Shown here: positions 1-7,979 of the stretch, piece by piece | Numbering within the stretch: the stretch's first letter is position 1 | How the letters are laid out: each line of letters opens with the position of its first letter | Origin: Posidoniimonas polymericola | Lineage (GTDB): Bacteria; Planctomycetota; Planctomycetia; Pirellulales; Lacipirellulaceae | Direction of reading: 5' to 3' | NCBI RefSeq assembly: GCF_007859935.1 | Contig: NZ_SJPO01000007.1 | Span: forward strand, 62,001-126,000 | DNA length: 64,000 bases | Notes under the pieces: model-generated | Told to the model about the DNA's origin: nothing | Seen by the model: the letters and a program-made list of their open reading frames with translations, nothing else | Databases searched by the model: none | Made by a program: the position numbers and the translations under genes

Positions 1-1
1 G

Positions 2-280
2 GGGCTCGATCCTGGCGAGCTCAAGGGCCGTAAGAGCCGCCAACAAGAGGCCAGGAACGATCAGGACCGCAAGGACAAGCTGGCGATCGTCGCGGCCATG
101 CAGAAGGCCAGCGATCGCGTCACCAATAAGCTGCTGCGAAAGGCCACTGGCATGGGCCGAGAGAAGCTGGCTCGGCTTCTCGATGCCCTCGAGTCTGAGG
201 GCCAGATCAAGTCCGAAACCACACTCAAGAGAGGCAATCCCTGCGATGAATACTACCTCCCAAACGACTCCGAAAGCTGA
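2..280 (+). CDS. Partial phage/element replication-type protein, C-terminal winged helix
   Basis: The reading frame is open from the window edge and stops at the TGA at 278-280, so only the last 92 codons are present. The visible part starts with a charged, probably helical linker rich in K, R, Q and D. A winged-helix-like segment follows (pattern TNKLLRKATGMGREKLARLL then a turn and a short wing) and ends in a typical YYLPN-like strand. Such domains commonly close AAA-type helicase/primase or RepA-like proteins of phages and plasmids, which fits its position before an inverted-repeat cluster and phage genes. The family is inferred from fold pattern and context only; the catalytic part lies outside the window. 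Confidence 0.5.
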   Translation, partial: GLDPGELKGRKSRQQEARNDQDRKDKLAIVAAMQKASDRVTNKLLRKATGMGREKLARLLDALESEGQIKSETTLKRGNPCDEYYLPNDSES

Positions 281-421
281 CGTGGACGACGTGGACGGGC
301 CACGTCCGGTCCACGTGGTGAGCGGTGTGTGTGGCGGGCCTATAAATAGGGCCCGTCCACGTCACCCCCGCTGGCGCCGTCCAGGCCGTCCAGGCAATAG
401 CAGGCCCGTCCACGTCGTCCA
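279..421. repeat. Cluster of GTCCACGTC inverted/direct repeats (iteron- or operator-like)
   Basis: Positions 283-301 (TGGACGACGTGGACGGGCC) are the exact reverse complement of 403-421. Positions 350-363 (GGCCCGTCCACGTC) repeat 14 bases of the same unit, and 279-301 contains the GACGTGGAC core twice. Further GTCCAGG units lie at 379-392 and 418-423. The cluster begins at the stop codon of the replication-type gene and fills the following non-coding gap, with an AT-rich island (TATAAATA, 341-348) in the middle. This layout resembles replication iterons or a regulator binding array; the role is inferred. The rest of the gap up to 711 shows nothing recognisable. Confidence 0.6.
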
Positions 422-711
422 GGCCATGTTGGGCGGCCAGCACCGATCCCCCAGCGTGACAACCGACCGCCTCCTCATGGCGGCCGAGCCCGGTGTCAGC
501 CTTGCTCGCGACGCTTACGCATTGGATCGAAGCCAGGAGCCGAGCCCGTTCTGATCGCCCCCCCCATCCGGGTCCTCCCCATGGCGCCCCGCGGGGGCTT
601 TGCCAAAAGCGATCGTGCCACTTTTTTACACGCGGCGCGCCAAACGAGTAGTAGTACGACCCTCTCTCTCCGTCAGCCAGCCCGCCACGCCCCCAGAAAG
701 GCCCCTTCCCG

Positions 712-1386
712 ATGCCTAAGACCACCGAAGCCCCGAAGCCGTCAGGCGGCCACACAGCGGACCTGGAGAGCCTCACCCAACAGCAGGCCGCGTGGCTCAT
801 CGGCAAGCCGACCAGCTGGCTCCGCGACCGGGCCGACCTCGACGGCCGGCGCCCGGATGGAAAGTACAACGCTCGGGACCTGGTGCGAGCGTTCCTGGCT
901 GACGAGAAGAGCCGCCTCGAGCCGGCAGAGGTCCCTGAGCCGGACCTGCAGGCGATGGTTCAGACCTGTGGGCACCTCGAGGACACTCATCGAAGCATCG
1001 GAATTCAAATCCTCGAGAGTATCCAAGCGAGGTTCGGCGCCGCGGGGCTGGCCCGGGCCGGCGAGATCCTCCTCCGCAGTCTGAAGTGGGACCACGCCCG
1101 CTGGGGCGACCAACCAAGCCACCGGCCGCGGCCCAAGTTGACCGAGGCCGAGGTGCGGGCCAAGGTGCTGGCGGACCTCGAGGAGCGGGTCGCCGACCGA
1201 CTCCGCGAGGAGGAGGAACGCGAATCGCGGCAACTCGGCCGCGTTGTCGAGCAGTGCCCCGACTGCCGGCGGGTGCTGTGGGTGCTGGAGTGGCGGAAAA
1301 TGGTCCCGCCGGCCGGGTACCTGATCGACGAGATCGAGTGCGACGACTGCCTGGTGAAGAAATTCCCGCCGAGGCTGCCGGCATGA
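712..1386 (+). CDS. Phage-like protein with N-terminal HTH and C-terminal zinc-ribbon pattern
   Basis: This 224-residue protein starts at ATG after a purine-poor leader. Residues about 20-65 read LTQQQAAWLIGKPTSWLRD followed by a DGRRP turn and NARDLVRAFLADE, a helix-turn-helix layout like the DNA-binding end of Nu1-type small terminases or MerR-like adaptors. A long charged helix (about 141-172) leads to CPDC (182-185) and CDDC (210-213), a four-cysteine zinc-ribbon pattern. Its stop overlaps the next start in ATGA, so the two are probably translated together. A DNA-packaging or regulatory role is possible, but no specific family is recognised. Confidence 0.6.
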   Translation: MPKTTEAPKPSGGHTADLESLTQQQAAWLIGKPTSWLRDRADLDGRRPDGKYNARDLVRAFLADEKSRLEPAEVPEPDLQAMVQTCGHLEDTHRSIGIQILESIQARFGAAGLARAGEILLRSLKWDHARWGDQPSHRPRPKLTEAEVRAKVLADLEERVADRLREEEERESRQLGRVVEQCPDCRRVLWVLEWRKMVPPAGYLIDEIECDDCLVKKFPPRLPA

Positions 1387-1739
1387 CCCCCACCCGCCCC
1401 AGCTACGCCGCGATTTTCCACCGCCTGGCGAGCCTCGAGCTCGTCGACGGCGCCGAGCTGCTGGCGCTGCCCGGCGTTGAACCCGACTTGCTGGATCCGC
1501 CGATCCATCCGGCCCTGAGCTACTGCCTCGAGGAGGCAGCACCTCTGATTGAACTCGCCGGCCGCCTGGCCGATGACGAGATGCCCGGCATGGCTGAGCA
1601 AGCGCGGGTGATCGCTCTCGACCTGCAGGAGCACGTGGAAGCCCACGGCTACATCACATCCACCCTCGAGGCCGCACGCTCTGTCATCTGGCAGGTAGGC
1701 GTGAACGCGGACCTCGCGACCCAACTTCCGAAAGGCTGA
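1383..1739 (+). CDS. Hypothetical phage-region protein (118 aa)
   Basis: The start ATG at 1383 overlaps the previous stop by four bases (ATGA), which decides the start and implies coupling. The 118-residue product is acidic and mostly predicted helical. It has leucine-rich stretches (RLASLELVDGAELLALPG and CLEEAAPLIELAGRLADDEM) and no cysteine cluster, signal peptide or membrane span. It sits directly before the tape-measure-like gene, where tail-assembly chaperones or small head/tail proteins often lie; that placement is the only hint of function. Confidence 0.6.
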   Translation: MTPTRPSYAAIFHRLASLELVDGAELLALPGVEPDLLDPPIHPALSYCLEEAAPLIELAGRLADDEMPGMAEQARVIALDLQEHVEAHGYITSTLEAARSVIWQVGVNADLATQLPKG

Positions 1740-1743
1740 TCCC

Positions 1744-3402
1744 ATGGCTGTAGTCCCCATCAACCTGAAGGCCGACGTCAAAGCTGGGCAGGCGCTGAAC
1801 CGCGTGCTCGGAATGACCGACGAGCAGCTCGAGAATATCGTGTCCAGCGGCAAGGGCGCGGCGGGCGCGGTCGAGCGTCTGGCCCGGCAGGCCGACCCGA
1901 TGCGGCGATTCGAGGCTCAGATCGCCAAGGTGGAGTTGGCCCAGCGCAAGCAGGGCCTGTCTACCGAGAACGCCCGGGTGCTCACGGAGAAGTACACGCG
2001 ATCGCTGGACTACCTGGGAAGGACTGCGGATCGCACACTCGGCACGCAGCTGATCAGCAAGGTCGGCATGCTGGCGGCCGGCACGCTCAGCTTCGGGTCG
2101 GCCATCGCGCTCGTACGCAACGAGCTCGAGGCGCTCCGCCAGCAGGCAGACCGGATCGGTCAGACGCACATCAACGCGGCCGGCGCTCGCGAGAAGTTGC
2201 TGCAGAACACTGCGGGGCTCTCCTCCGCCCAGCGGGAAAAGTTCGTCGCGAGAGCCGAGAAGCTGGCGGCAAGCACTGGCCAGCCGCAGAACGTGATCGA
2301 CTCAGCCCTCGCGGACGCCTACTCGGGTTCCGGCGGCAACACCGAGGCCGCGTTCCGGAACGTACGCATCGCCGCCGAGTACAACCCGAACACCCCGAGC
2401 GCTATCGGCCCGACGGCGGGGGCCCTGTCGGACGTCAGCAAGAGCACCGGCGACCTCAACGCGGCCAGGAACCTTGGATTCCTCAACAAGGTCGGGCTCG
2501 CGTCACGCGTCACCGATGCGGGCAAGCAATTCAAGGCGATCCCGCAGGCGCTGGGCGGCTTGGTCACGGCCGAGGCGACCGCGCAGGAGTCGGGAGCGCT
2601 GTTCGCGGCCCTGTCGAACGCGATCCCCGACACCGAGGGCAACGTCACGGCGACCGCGTCGATCAACTTCGGCGCCAAGCTCGAGGAGTTCGCCGACAAG
2701 GCCATTAAGAGCGGCAAGCTCACGCCCGACGTTGACACCTTCGGCGAGCGATTACTGGCCGTGCAGGGCGATGCAGCCTTAGGCCGCGCGTTCGTGGGCA
2801 TGATGGGCGGTGAGGCAAAGGCGAAGGGCGCCCTCGAGCAGCTGGTGATGGACCCGAACTCCGACATCGCCAAAGCGTACGCGGCCACAAAGGCGGGTTT
2901 CGGCACCGCGGCCGACCAGGAGGCCCACGGCAAGCGCACGCTCGGCATCATTGCCGGCGACAAATACGGCAACACCGCCACCGCCAACCGGGTCGTCGCC
3001 TCGTTGAATGAGCGGTTCGAGTTGGGATCGGACGGGTACCTCACCGAAGAGGCGAAGCAGAAGCTCGACCAGGCGTTGCTGTTCAGCGGGCGAGCGGCGT
3101 CGGGTGACGCCGACTTCTTCCGCGGCACGGCATGGGGCAACAGTCTCCGGCGCTACGCGAAGACCGGATCGCAGGTTTCGATCCCTGAGGCGCGGGCAGT
3201 CATCGAGAGCGAGATCGCTAGCCTCGAGCGCTGGCAATCTTACCACGGCCCGGGCGGCTCTGAGTTGCAGGCCGGACCCGAGCAGATCAAGGACGTGAAC
3301 AACGCTCTCGAGAAGCTGGAGCGAACGGCCGACATCTTCGAGCGGATTGGCGAGCAGGCGGAGCGCATGAGCCTGCCGAACGCTGGCCAGCGGCGCGAGT
3401 AG
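1744..3402 (+). CDS. Phage tail tape-measure-like protein
   Basis: This 552-residue protein begins four bases after the previous stop. It is long, alanine-rich and helical, with heptad-like stretches (about residues 35-110). A single short hydrophobic segment near residues 105-120 (MLAAGTLSFGSAIALV) is followed by a Q/R-rich coil. This is the usual look of tail tape-measure proteins (N-terminal coiled coil, short hydrophobic patch, long helical body), although it is shorter than most. No peptidase or lysozyme domain is visible. It could instead be another long helical virion protein. Its presence is the main evidence that the left part of the window is phage-derived. Confidence 0.6.
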   Translation: MAVVPINLKADVKAGQALNRVLGMTDEQLENIVSSGKGAAGAVERLARQADPMRRFEAQIAKVELAQRKQGLSTENARVLTEKYTRSLDYLGRTADRTLGTQLISKVGMLAAGTLSFGSAIALVRNELEALRQQADRIGQTHINAAGAREKLLQNTAGLSSAQREKFVARAEKLAASTGQPQNVIDSALADAYSGSGGNTEAAFRNVRIAAEYNPNTPSAIGPTAGALSDVSKSTGDLNAARNLGFLNKVGLASRVTDAGKQFKAIPQALGGLVTAEATAQESGALFAALSNAIPDTEGNVTATASINFGAKLEEFADKAIKSGKLTPDVDTFGERLLAVQGDAALGRAFVGMMGGEAKAKGALEQLVMDPNSDIAKAYAATKAGFGTAADQEAHGKRTLGIIAGDKYGNTATANRVVASLNERFELGSDGYLTEEAKQKLDQALLFSGRAASGDADFFRGTAWGNSLRRYAKTGSQVSIPEARAVIESEIASLERWQSYHGPGGSELQAGPEQIKDVNNALEKLERTADIFERIGEQAERMSLPNAGQRRE

Positions 3403-3426
3403 ATCCTTCCGTCACCGGAGGCTGAG

Positions 3427-3627
3427 TTGATCGACGTCGACGACAACGCCAACTGCAAACACACGCCCGACCCGGAGGAGATCGCAGCCGTCTGCGCCGA
3501 GATCCGGGCCACGTGGTCACCGGAAGAGACCCTCCGGCGGATCCGGCCCGACTGGCGGCCCGCTAGCTGGACGGCGCCGGAGCTCGAGCTGGCGGAGGGG
3601 CACGGCGTCGAGGAGTGGCGGGAGTGA
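3427..3627 (+). CDS. Small hypothetical protein (TTG start)
   Basis: This 66-residue product uses a TTG start at 3427, supported by GGAGG at 3417-3421 with a five-base spacer. The sequence has an acidic N-terminus and a motif-like core (EIRATWSPEETLRRI followed by RPDW and WTAPEL). The WSPEE-R-R pattern suggests a short helical domain that may bind DNA or a partner protein, but no family is recognised. It follows the tape-measure-like gene by 24 bases and precedes a perfect palindrome. Confidence 0.55.
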   Translation: MIDVDDNANCKHTPDPEEIAAVCAEIRATWSPEETLRRIRPDWRPASWTAPELELAEGHGVEEWRE

Positions 3628-3636
3628 GGCGCGGCG

Positions 3637-3655
3637 GGTGTCAACGGTTGACACC
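3637..3655. promoter_or_regulatory. Perfect palindrome GGTGTCAAC-G-GTTGACACC, operator-like
   Basis: Positions 3637-3645 and 3647-3655 are exact inverted 9-mers around a single central G. The right half contains TTGACA, a -35-like hexamer, so a protein bound here could block a promoter. The half-site GTTGACACC recurs at 6678-6686 upstream of the AlbA_2 gene, and a 16/19 match lies at 8101-8119. It is probably a repressor or recombinase binding site; the function is inferred. Confidence 0.5.
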
Positions 3656-3666
3656 TGAGGGGCTAG

Positions 3667-3801
3667 ATCTTTGGCATCTTGAACGATTCCCGCGTCGGTC
3701 AGAGCGTCAACGGCCGCGGCGCGGGCTACTACCTGAACGACATTCTGGTGGATGCGCCCTGCAAGTCGTCGATTGCGGCCGAGAGTCTGTTGGTGTCTTG
3801 A
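3667..3801 (+). pseudogene. Apparent remnant of a phage gene beside the SIR2 gene
   Basis: The frame is open from 3667 (after a TAG at 3664-3666) to the TGA at 3799-3801 with no ATG. It reads as a protein-like fragment, GILNDSRVGQSVNGRGAG then YYLNDILVDA, before becoming featureless near 3757. The fragment overlaps the last codons of the convergent SIR2 gene. The best explanation is that a phage structural gene was cut when the SIR2/AlbA_2 cargo arrived, but the fragment is short and a chance open frame cannot be excluded. Confidence 0.35.
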
Positions 3802-5471
3802 TCGAAGAGCCCGGCCTTTAGGAGTGGATGCTCACCACCTTGGCTCTCCAACGCCGTCCGCTCTTCCTCGAGATAAGCGTTGCCCTCGGTTCTCGCTTCT
3901 CCCCGCCACTGGTAGTTGCAATCGAATACGGGGCCACCTAGAGACCTGGAAGTCAGGCCGAGGTAGACCTCGAATCGGTCGAAAAGCCTCAATAGGTCAA
4001 CATCCCGTCCCAGCACAAGATGGATCGTCGGCCCGATGATGTTCTCTGTCCAGTTGCTGTACGGCGTTTTGTGTCTTGCTTGGTCCAGTGGTGACAACGC
4101 TTCGCCCAATTGGAGCAGATCTTCCGGTGCGATTCGCATGACCGCGGGATACTCGTTGTCGCGGATTCGGATCCTTGTCGTTGCTAGATCGATCACCGTG
4201 GACAATCGGTCCTCGTGAAGAGCAGCCATTCCGGCAGCGTACATCACTAGCGTTCCTGGATACCTCGACAAGTCGTGCCACCATTGCTTGTGGGAGTAAT
4301 CCGGGCCGGGGCGTTCTGCAAACAGGCGGATTATTCGTTGCACTAGCCGAATGGCTCTATCATCGCCCCAGGCACCGCAAGCGTTCGCCATGGCTGCTAA
4401 ACCAGCCGACGAAGCGCAGAAGATTTCCGCCCGTTCCCGATAGGTGTCGGCCTTCGGGCTAGCACCTTGAACGGGATACGAATCCGGACCAATTGCGTCA
4501 AAGACGCGAGTTGCCTCACGGATTATCAAGTCGTGAAGGCCGATGAAACCGTCGGGCCGAGCTATGGCACGCTTGGCCTCGGCTGCAGCCAATTCAGCCG
4601 ACAATGGGTGAGCCTTCCGTCCCGAGCGAAGGGCGTCCACCTTTGACACAATCTGTTCGAAAGCGGCATCGGCTGAAGCGATTGGCACTAGCACTCCCCT
4701 TCGGCGATGCAGGAGACCAGCGGCCGCCTCTCCCGGTTGCCCACGCCCGAGAAAGTAGAGCGTAAAGCGATTCACTGACCGATCGATGGCATCCACGAGC
4801 GCCTTGTCCCACTCCCCAGACCAGCCGCAGGCAACCAAGCTGTACTCCGAGAAGAGTCGATTGAGAAGATCGGCCAGGGCTTGATCGTAGGTCGCCAGTT
4901 CCGATTCGGTGTTCAGGATCCGGGTGTCGAGGTAGTCTCCGTGCACCTTCACCACCAAGCAGGGCAAATGCTGAACTGGCATCATTCCTTGAACGTGGTC
5001 GGCCGAGGAAACGACAACGGGCTGGATCCCCTCGGCCTCGAGTGCCTGTTCGATGAGGCGGTCGAAGTTCGTTGTGATGATGATTTTCACAACGCCCGCG
5101 GCCACCAGCTTGGCGATTGCTCGGTGGGCTGCGGTGGGAAGCTTCTTGCCCTCCGCCCTCTCTTCCTCGGTTGGCTCAAAGAACTGCCGAAGCAAGGACA
5201 TTCGCTCCGCGGGCCTGCTCGCGACCTCTTCCAAGAGAGCCGAGTAGTTGGGCTCAGCGCCGAACTTGTCGCGGTACCACTGTTCGAGGTCCTCTGGCTC
5301 GGTCTCTTCTCCAGACGCGATAGCTACGCGTCTGGTTAGCTCAAGGATCACCTCCCAGCCAGTGGGAATACCTGCGCTGCGAGATGCTCCTGAGCCAAGC
5401 AAGACAGCGAATTGCCCAGGGTGTTCGGCCAGTGAGAGTGACAGTGCGACGAGGGGGTCGAGGATCGACAA
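3729..5471 (-). CDS. SIR2-family NADase-like protein (probable anti-phage effector)
   Basis: This 580-residue protein has an N-terminal SIR2 domain (about 18-270). The nucleotide loop is GSGAS at 26-30 followed by GIPTGW, the catalytic Asn is N135 in TTNFD, His177 lies in KVHGD, and a G-W-S-G-E-W-D motif begins at 216. The Asn/His pair is what SIR2 NADases of anti-phage systems (Thoeris ThsA, DSR, SIR2-Argonaute) use to consume NAD. The remaining about 300 residues are helical, W/R-rich and unrecognised, and may sense infection or form oligomers. It begins 11 bases after the AlbA_2 gene on the same strand, so the two are one operon. Base composition is visibly less GC-rich than its neighbours, which fits transferred cargo. 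The NAD-depletion role is inferred. Confidence 0.85.
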   Translation of the reverse strand: MSILDPLVALSLSLAEHPGQFAVLLGSGASRSAGIPTGWEVILELTRRVAIASGEETEPEDLEQWYRDKFGAEPNYSALLEEVASRPAERMSLLRQFFEPTEEERAEGKKLPTAAHRAIAKLVAAGVVKIIITTNFDRLIEQALEAEGIQPVVVSSADHVQGMMPVQHLPCLVVKVHGDYLDTRILNTESELATYDQALADLLNRLFSEYSLVACGWSGEWDKALVDAIDRSVNRFTLYFLGRGQPGEAAAGLLHRRRGVLVPIASADAAFEQIVSKVDALRSGRKAHPLSAELAAAEAKRAIARPDGFIGLHDLIIREATRVFDAIGPDSYPVQGASPKADTYRERAEIFCASSAGLAAMANACGAWGDDRAIRLVQRIIRLFAERPGPDYSHKQWWHDLSRYPGTLVMYAAGMAALHEDRLSTVIDLATTRIRIRDNEYPAVMRIAPEDLLQLGEALSPLDQARHKTPYSNWTENIIGPTIHLVLGRDVDLLRLFDRFEVYLGLTSRSLGGPVFDCNYQWRGEARTEGNAYLEEERTALESQGGEHPLLKAGLFDQDTNRLSAAIDDLQGASTRMSFR

Positions 5472-5482
5472 GTGATTTTCTC

Positions 5483-6625
5483 CTACCAGCGTGGAGCCCA
5501 GTCGGCGGGCGGTTCGCCACAGTCCCAGGCAAACGCAATGTCGCCTAAGAGGCCATGGAGGTACTCCGGCATTGGTGTCGTTCGAGGCTCTGAGTCGAGC
5601 AGGTCGTGTGCCTCAAGATCGGTGTCGATTCTGAACTCATCATCTAGGAGAGGCTTACCGGCATCCCAGCGTCCAGCTTTCGCCTGAAATCCGCGGCAGC
5701 CTTTGAACGCAATCCCTGCGCGAAGTGGGCCCGCAGCACTGACTCCATCGTTCGAATAGAACTCCTTGGACGCTTCAAAGAGCTCTCGAAGGAACTCGAG
5801 AATCCAGTACAGGTAGATCGTCGGCTCCTGCACCTGTGGGCTGGGCAGCATGGCCTCGGCTTTGACCACTTCCCCCCAGGTGCCAAAGTGCGTTGCTTTG
5901 GAACCGTAGTGCCACAAGACACCGCCAGGCACACGCCGCCTGCTCCCGTGGGCACTCTGGCGGAACACGGTGTCGCGATCGCATACGGGTCCCGCGGAAA
6001 ACGTCGGCGCGACATACCCGGTGATGAGCATCGGGGTATGGGGGGATGATTGCTCCTGGCCTTCGTTCGCGTCCACCACAATGGAGAGGCGATGCTGGCT
6101 AACATCTATCAGCTTCCCGCGTGTCAGCTCCCACTCGCGGCGAGTTCGCAGCATCTCGACAATCCGGTCGACCGCGGCCAATTCTTCCGGATTACTGAGG
6201 CTTCCGGTGCGAACTCGGATCTCTGGCCTGTTGCGGCTCGCATGCGGCGCCAGCGGACTGAGCGGCACGCGGACGACGACCGCACATCGATCCGCAGCGC
6301 CCGGAAGTAGAAGCGGTTTAGAGATCTCCGGCAGGACCGGCGGGGAAAGCCGATCGCGGCAAAGCTGAATGATCCTGGCTTCAATGCCTCTTTCGAGTGC
6401 AATTCCGCACAGCGGCAGCTGTGGGGTCGCTGTTTCCTTCTCCTCCGCGACTCCGATGATGACTAGGCCCCCTCGCGTGTTCGCCATCGCCCCAACGACC
6501 TGCCAGATGTCCTTGGTGAGCTCTTGCTTGTAGTCGAGCTCCGTCCCTTCGGGCAGCTCTGCCTCGCAGAACTCGAGCACGTCGTCGAAGCTTATGGCGT
6601 TGATGTCCTTAGACCAAAGGCTCAC
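5483..6625 (-). CDS. Schlafen/AlbA_2 domain protein, partner of SIR2
   Basis: A GTG start at 6625 is chosen because GGGAGG lies at 6631-6636, five bases upstream; the longer frame adds 24 unlikely residues. The 380-residue product opens with an AlbA_2 (divergent AAA_4, Schlafen core) domain at about 14-130: ELDYKQEL at 29-36 and GAMANTRGGLVIIGV at 45-59 are its two hallmark motifs. A middle part with RPEIRVRTGS resembles the second half of that domain, followed by about 230 unrecognised residues. Proteins of this family bind nucleic acids or nucleotides, and some Schlafen relatives cut tRNA. As the first gene of the operon it may be the sensor or a second effector for the SIR2 protein. Confidence 0.8.
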   Translation of the reverse strand: MSLWSKDINAISFDDVLEFCEAELPEGTELDYKQELTKDIWQVVGAMANTRGGLVIIGVAEEKETATPQLPLCGIALERGIEARIIQLCRDRLSPPVLPEISKPLLLPGAADRCAVVVRVPLSPLAPHASRNRPEIRVRTGSLSNPEELAAVDRIVEMLRTRREWELTRGKLIDVSQHRLSIVVDANEGQEQSSPHTPMLITGYVAPTFSAGPVCDRDTVFRQSAHGSRRRVPGGVLWHYGSKATHFGTWGEVVKAEAMLPSPQVQEPTIYLYWILEFLRELFEASKEFYSNDGVSAAGPLRAGIAFKGCRGFQAKAGRWDAGKPLLDDEFRIDTDLEAHDLLDSEPRTTPMPEYLHGLLGDIAFAWDCGEPPADWAPRW

Positions 6626-6666
6626 GGATCCCTCCCGGCGGTGGCAGACGCAGAAATGCGGCGAGC

Positions 6667-6697
6667 AGTATACCGCAGTTGACACCCACCCCGCCAA
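6667..6697 (-). promoter_or_regulatory. Putative promoter of the AlbA_2-SIR2 operon
   Basis: On the minus strand a good -10 hexamer TATACT (6672-6667) lies 41 bases before the GTG start, with a weak -35 TTGGCG (6697-6692) at 19-base spacing. The half-operator GTTGACACC (6678-6686) sits between them, so a repressor bound there would block this promoter. Confidence 0.4.
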
Positions 6698-6701
6698 TCG
6701 G

Positions 6702-6750
6702 GCAGAATCGCGGGCGTATAAAGCGTTTCTGGTGGCGCCCGTGATTCTGC
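6702..6750. repeat. Inverted repeat, 14 of 15 bases, with TATAAAG loop
   Basis: GCAGAATCGCGGGCG (6702-6716) pairs with CGCCCGTGATTCTGC (6736-6750), with one mismatch and a 19-base AT-rich loop. It lies between the divergent AlbA_2 gene and the small-gene operon at 6956. A smaller hairpin, CCACGG/CCGTGG with a GTGA loop, lies at 6844-6859. Either may regulate the divergent transcripts or mark a module boundary. Nothing else is recognisable between 6751 and 6955. Confidence 0.5.
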
Positions 6751-6955
6751 GAAAGCACCAGCTAGGTTCCCGTATGAACTAAACCGTATTCAGGAGTCCC
6801 AGCCCTTGCGAGTGTGGCCGTGCGTGTGGGGCAACCCATGCGCCCACGGGTGACCGTGGCCGGGCAGTTACGGCTGCCTATACGACGCTCGTGAGGGCTG
6901 GGGCTTCTTTATTTGCTACCGGCATTCTGCCGGCGCAAGGAAGGCCAAGATTAGG

Positions 6956-7138
6956 ATGGCTACTTCTGCTCTCGCTGCGCGCACCGCCGCGCAATCCCCC
7001 GCCGCTGACGACCTCCCCGCGTGGGAGACCATCGCCGCGGCAGTCGCCCGCTCGGCTGAGCTCGAGCCGGTGAGCCCCGCCGAGCTCGAGGCGATGCTCG
7101 GCGGCCGCTGGACGCTGACGGAAGGGGGTGAAGCATGA
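6956..7138 (+). CDS. Small hypothetical protein, first of a coupled four-gene set
   Basis: This 60-residue acidic, alanine-rich peptide starts at ATG 6956. It contains WETIAAAVARSAELEPVSP and ELEAMLGGRWTL, a short helical pattern without a recognised family. Its stop overlaps the next start (ATGA at 7135-7138), and the sequence GAAGGGGGTG upstream of that junction recurs before the third gene. This coupling is the best evidence that it is a real gene. It may be a small element-maintenance protein. Confidence 0.5.
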   Translation: MATSALAARTAAQSPAADDLPAWETIAAAVARSAELEPVSPAELEAMLGGRWTLTEGGEA

Positions 7139-7491
7139 TCCCCGCCCACTCCCCCGCGTCGTTCAAGTACCCCGAGACCCTGCTGGTGAACGAGCAGGCC
7201 CGAGAGGCCGTCGTCGCGATGCGTGAGCCGCTGGCATACGTGCTCCGGAGCGCCGTCGACCGGATCTGCGGAGTCGATGAGCCGGATCCCTGGCGGTGCT
7301 GTGACCGCCTCAGGGCCGCCGGTTGCTTCGGCGGCACGCTCCACCGGCATCTGACCCGGATGCTCAGCGAGCAACGCAAGGTGGCCAACGGTGGCCGCTG
7401 CCGACCCCGTGACGCGTCGTTCATTGTGCCGCGGGCGAAGCAGCTCGCCGGCAAGGTGGCTCGCCTGCTGTCGGAAGGGGGTGCAGCTTGA
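7135..7491 (+). CDS. Hypothetical protein (118 aa) in integrase operon
   Basis: This 118-residue protein is translationally coupled to the gene before it (ATGA) and to the one after it (TTGA). The middle has DRICGVDEPDPWRCCDRLRAAGCFGG, then a basic C-terminal half (HLTRMLSEQRKVANGG, RCRPRDASFIVPRAKQLAG) that suggests nucleic-acid contact. No known domain is recognised. It probably belongs to the same transcript as the integrase. Confidence 0.55.
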   Translation: MIPAHSPASFKYPETLLVNEQAREAVVAMREPLAYVLRSAVDRICGVDEPDPWRCCDRLRAAGCFGGTLHRHLTRMLSEQRKVANGGRCRPRDASFIVPRAKQLAGKVARLLSEGGAA

Positions 7492-7979
7492 ACGACTTCC
7501 CCCATGCCGACGATGTCGGCGGAGATCTGCTGGCAGCGGCGAAGTCCCTGGTCTCGCTGGGCTGGGCTCGCGCCTCCGTGGTCGTCGCGCGGGCGGCCCT
7601 CGAGTCGGTCGTCGCGGATATGGTCCGCGAGCTCGGTTTCGAGGACGACTTGCCCGATCGCAACTTCATGCGAGAGAGCCTCGAGCGGCTTGAGGCCAAG
7701 GGCGTGATCTCCCGGCGGTTCCGGAAGGACCTGGTTGGCGTCTACAGCGACGCCAGCGCAGTGGCTCACGGTGAGCGGGTGAGCCTCCACCGAGCTGTGC
7801 AGCTGATCGTCTTGGCGGATGAGTTTCGCCGGGGCCTGTTCGAGGCGTTCCGGACGGGAAGCATGGCGACTTACCGGCCGTCGCCGGCCACGGTCGCCCG
7901 CCGGGGCGTGGCCCACCCGAGGCCGCGGCGCCGTCGAATCGTGAAAGGAGGTGAGCCGTGCTCAGCCCCGAACGCGTGA
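7488..7979 (+). CDS. HEPN/DUF4145-like helical protein
   Basis: The TTG start at 7488 overlaps the preceding stop and follows GAAGGGGGTGCAGC, nearly the same ribosome-binding context as two genes earlier. The 163 residues include GWARASVVVARAALESVVADM, then GVYSDASAVAHGERVSLHRAVQLI. The helical layout and position of the AHG segment recall DUF4145 and HEPN-type domains, although the R-x4-6-H RNase motif is not clearly present. The last about 30 residues are basic and overlap the next gene. A defence or toxin-like role is possible but unproven. Confidence 0.5.
   Translation: MNDFPHADDVGGDLLAAAKSLVSLGWARASVVVARAALESVVADMVRELGFEDDLPDRNFMRESLERLEAKGVISRRFRKDLVGVYSDASAVAHGERVSLHRAVQLIVLADEFRRGLFEAFRTGSMATYRPSPATVARRGVAHPRPRRRRIVKGGEPCSAPNA

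Noticed and set aside
183-554. Open frame overlapping the replication-type gene end and the inverted repeats
   Set aside because: Its composition (Arg/Pro-rich, driven by GTCCAC repeats) is not protein-like, and the repeats explain the open frame.
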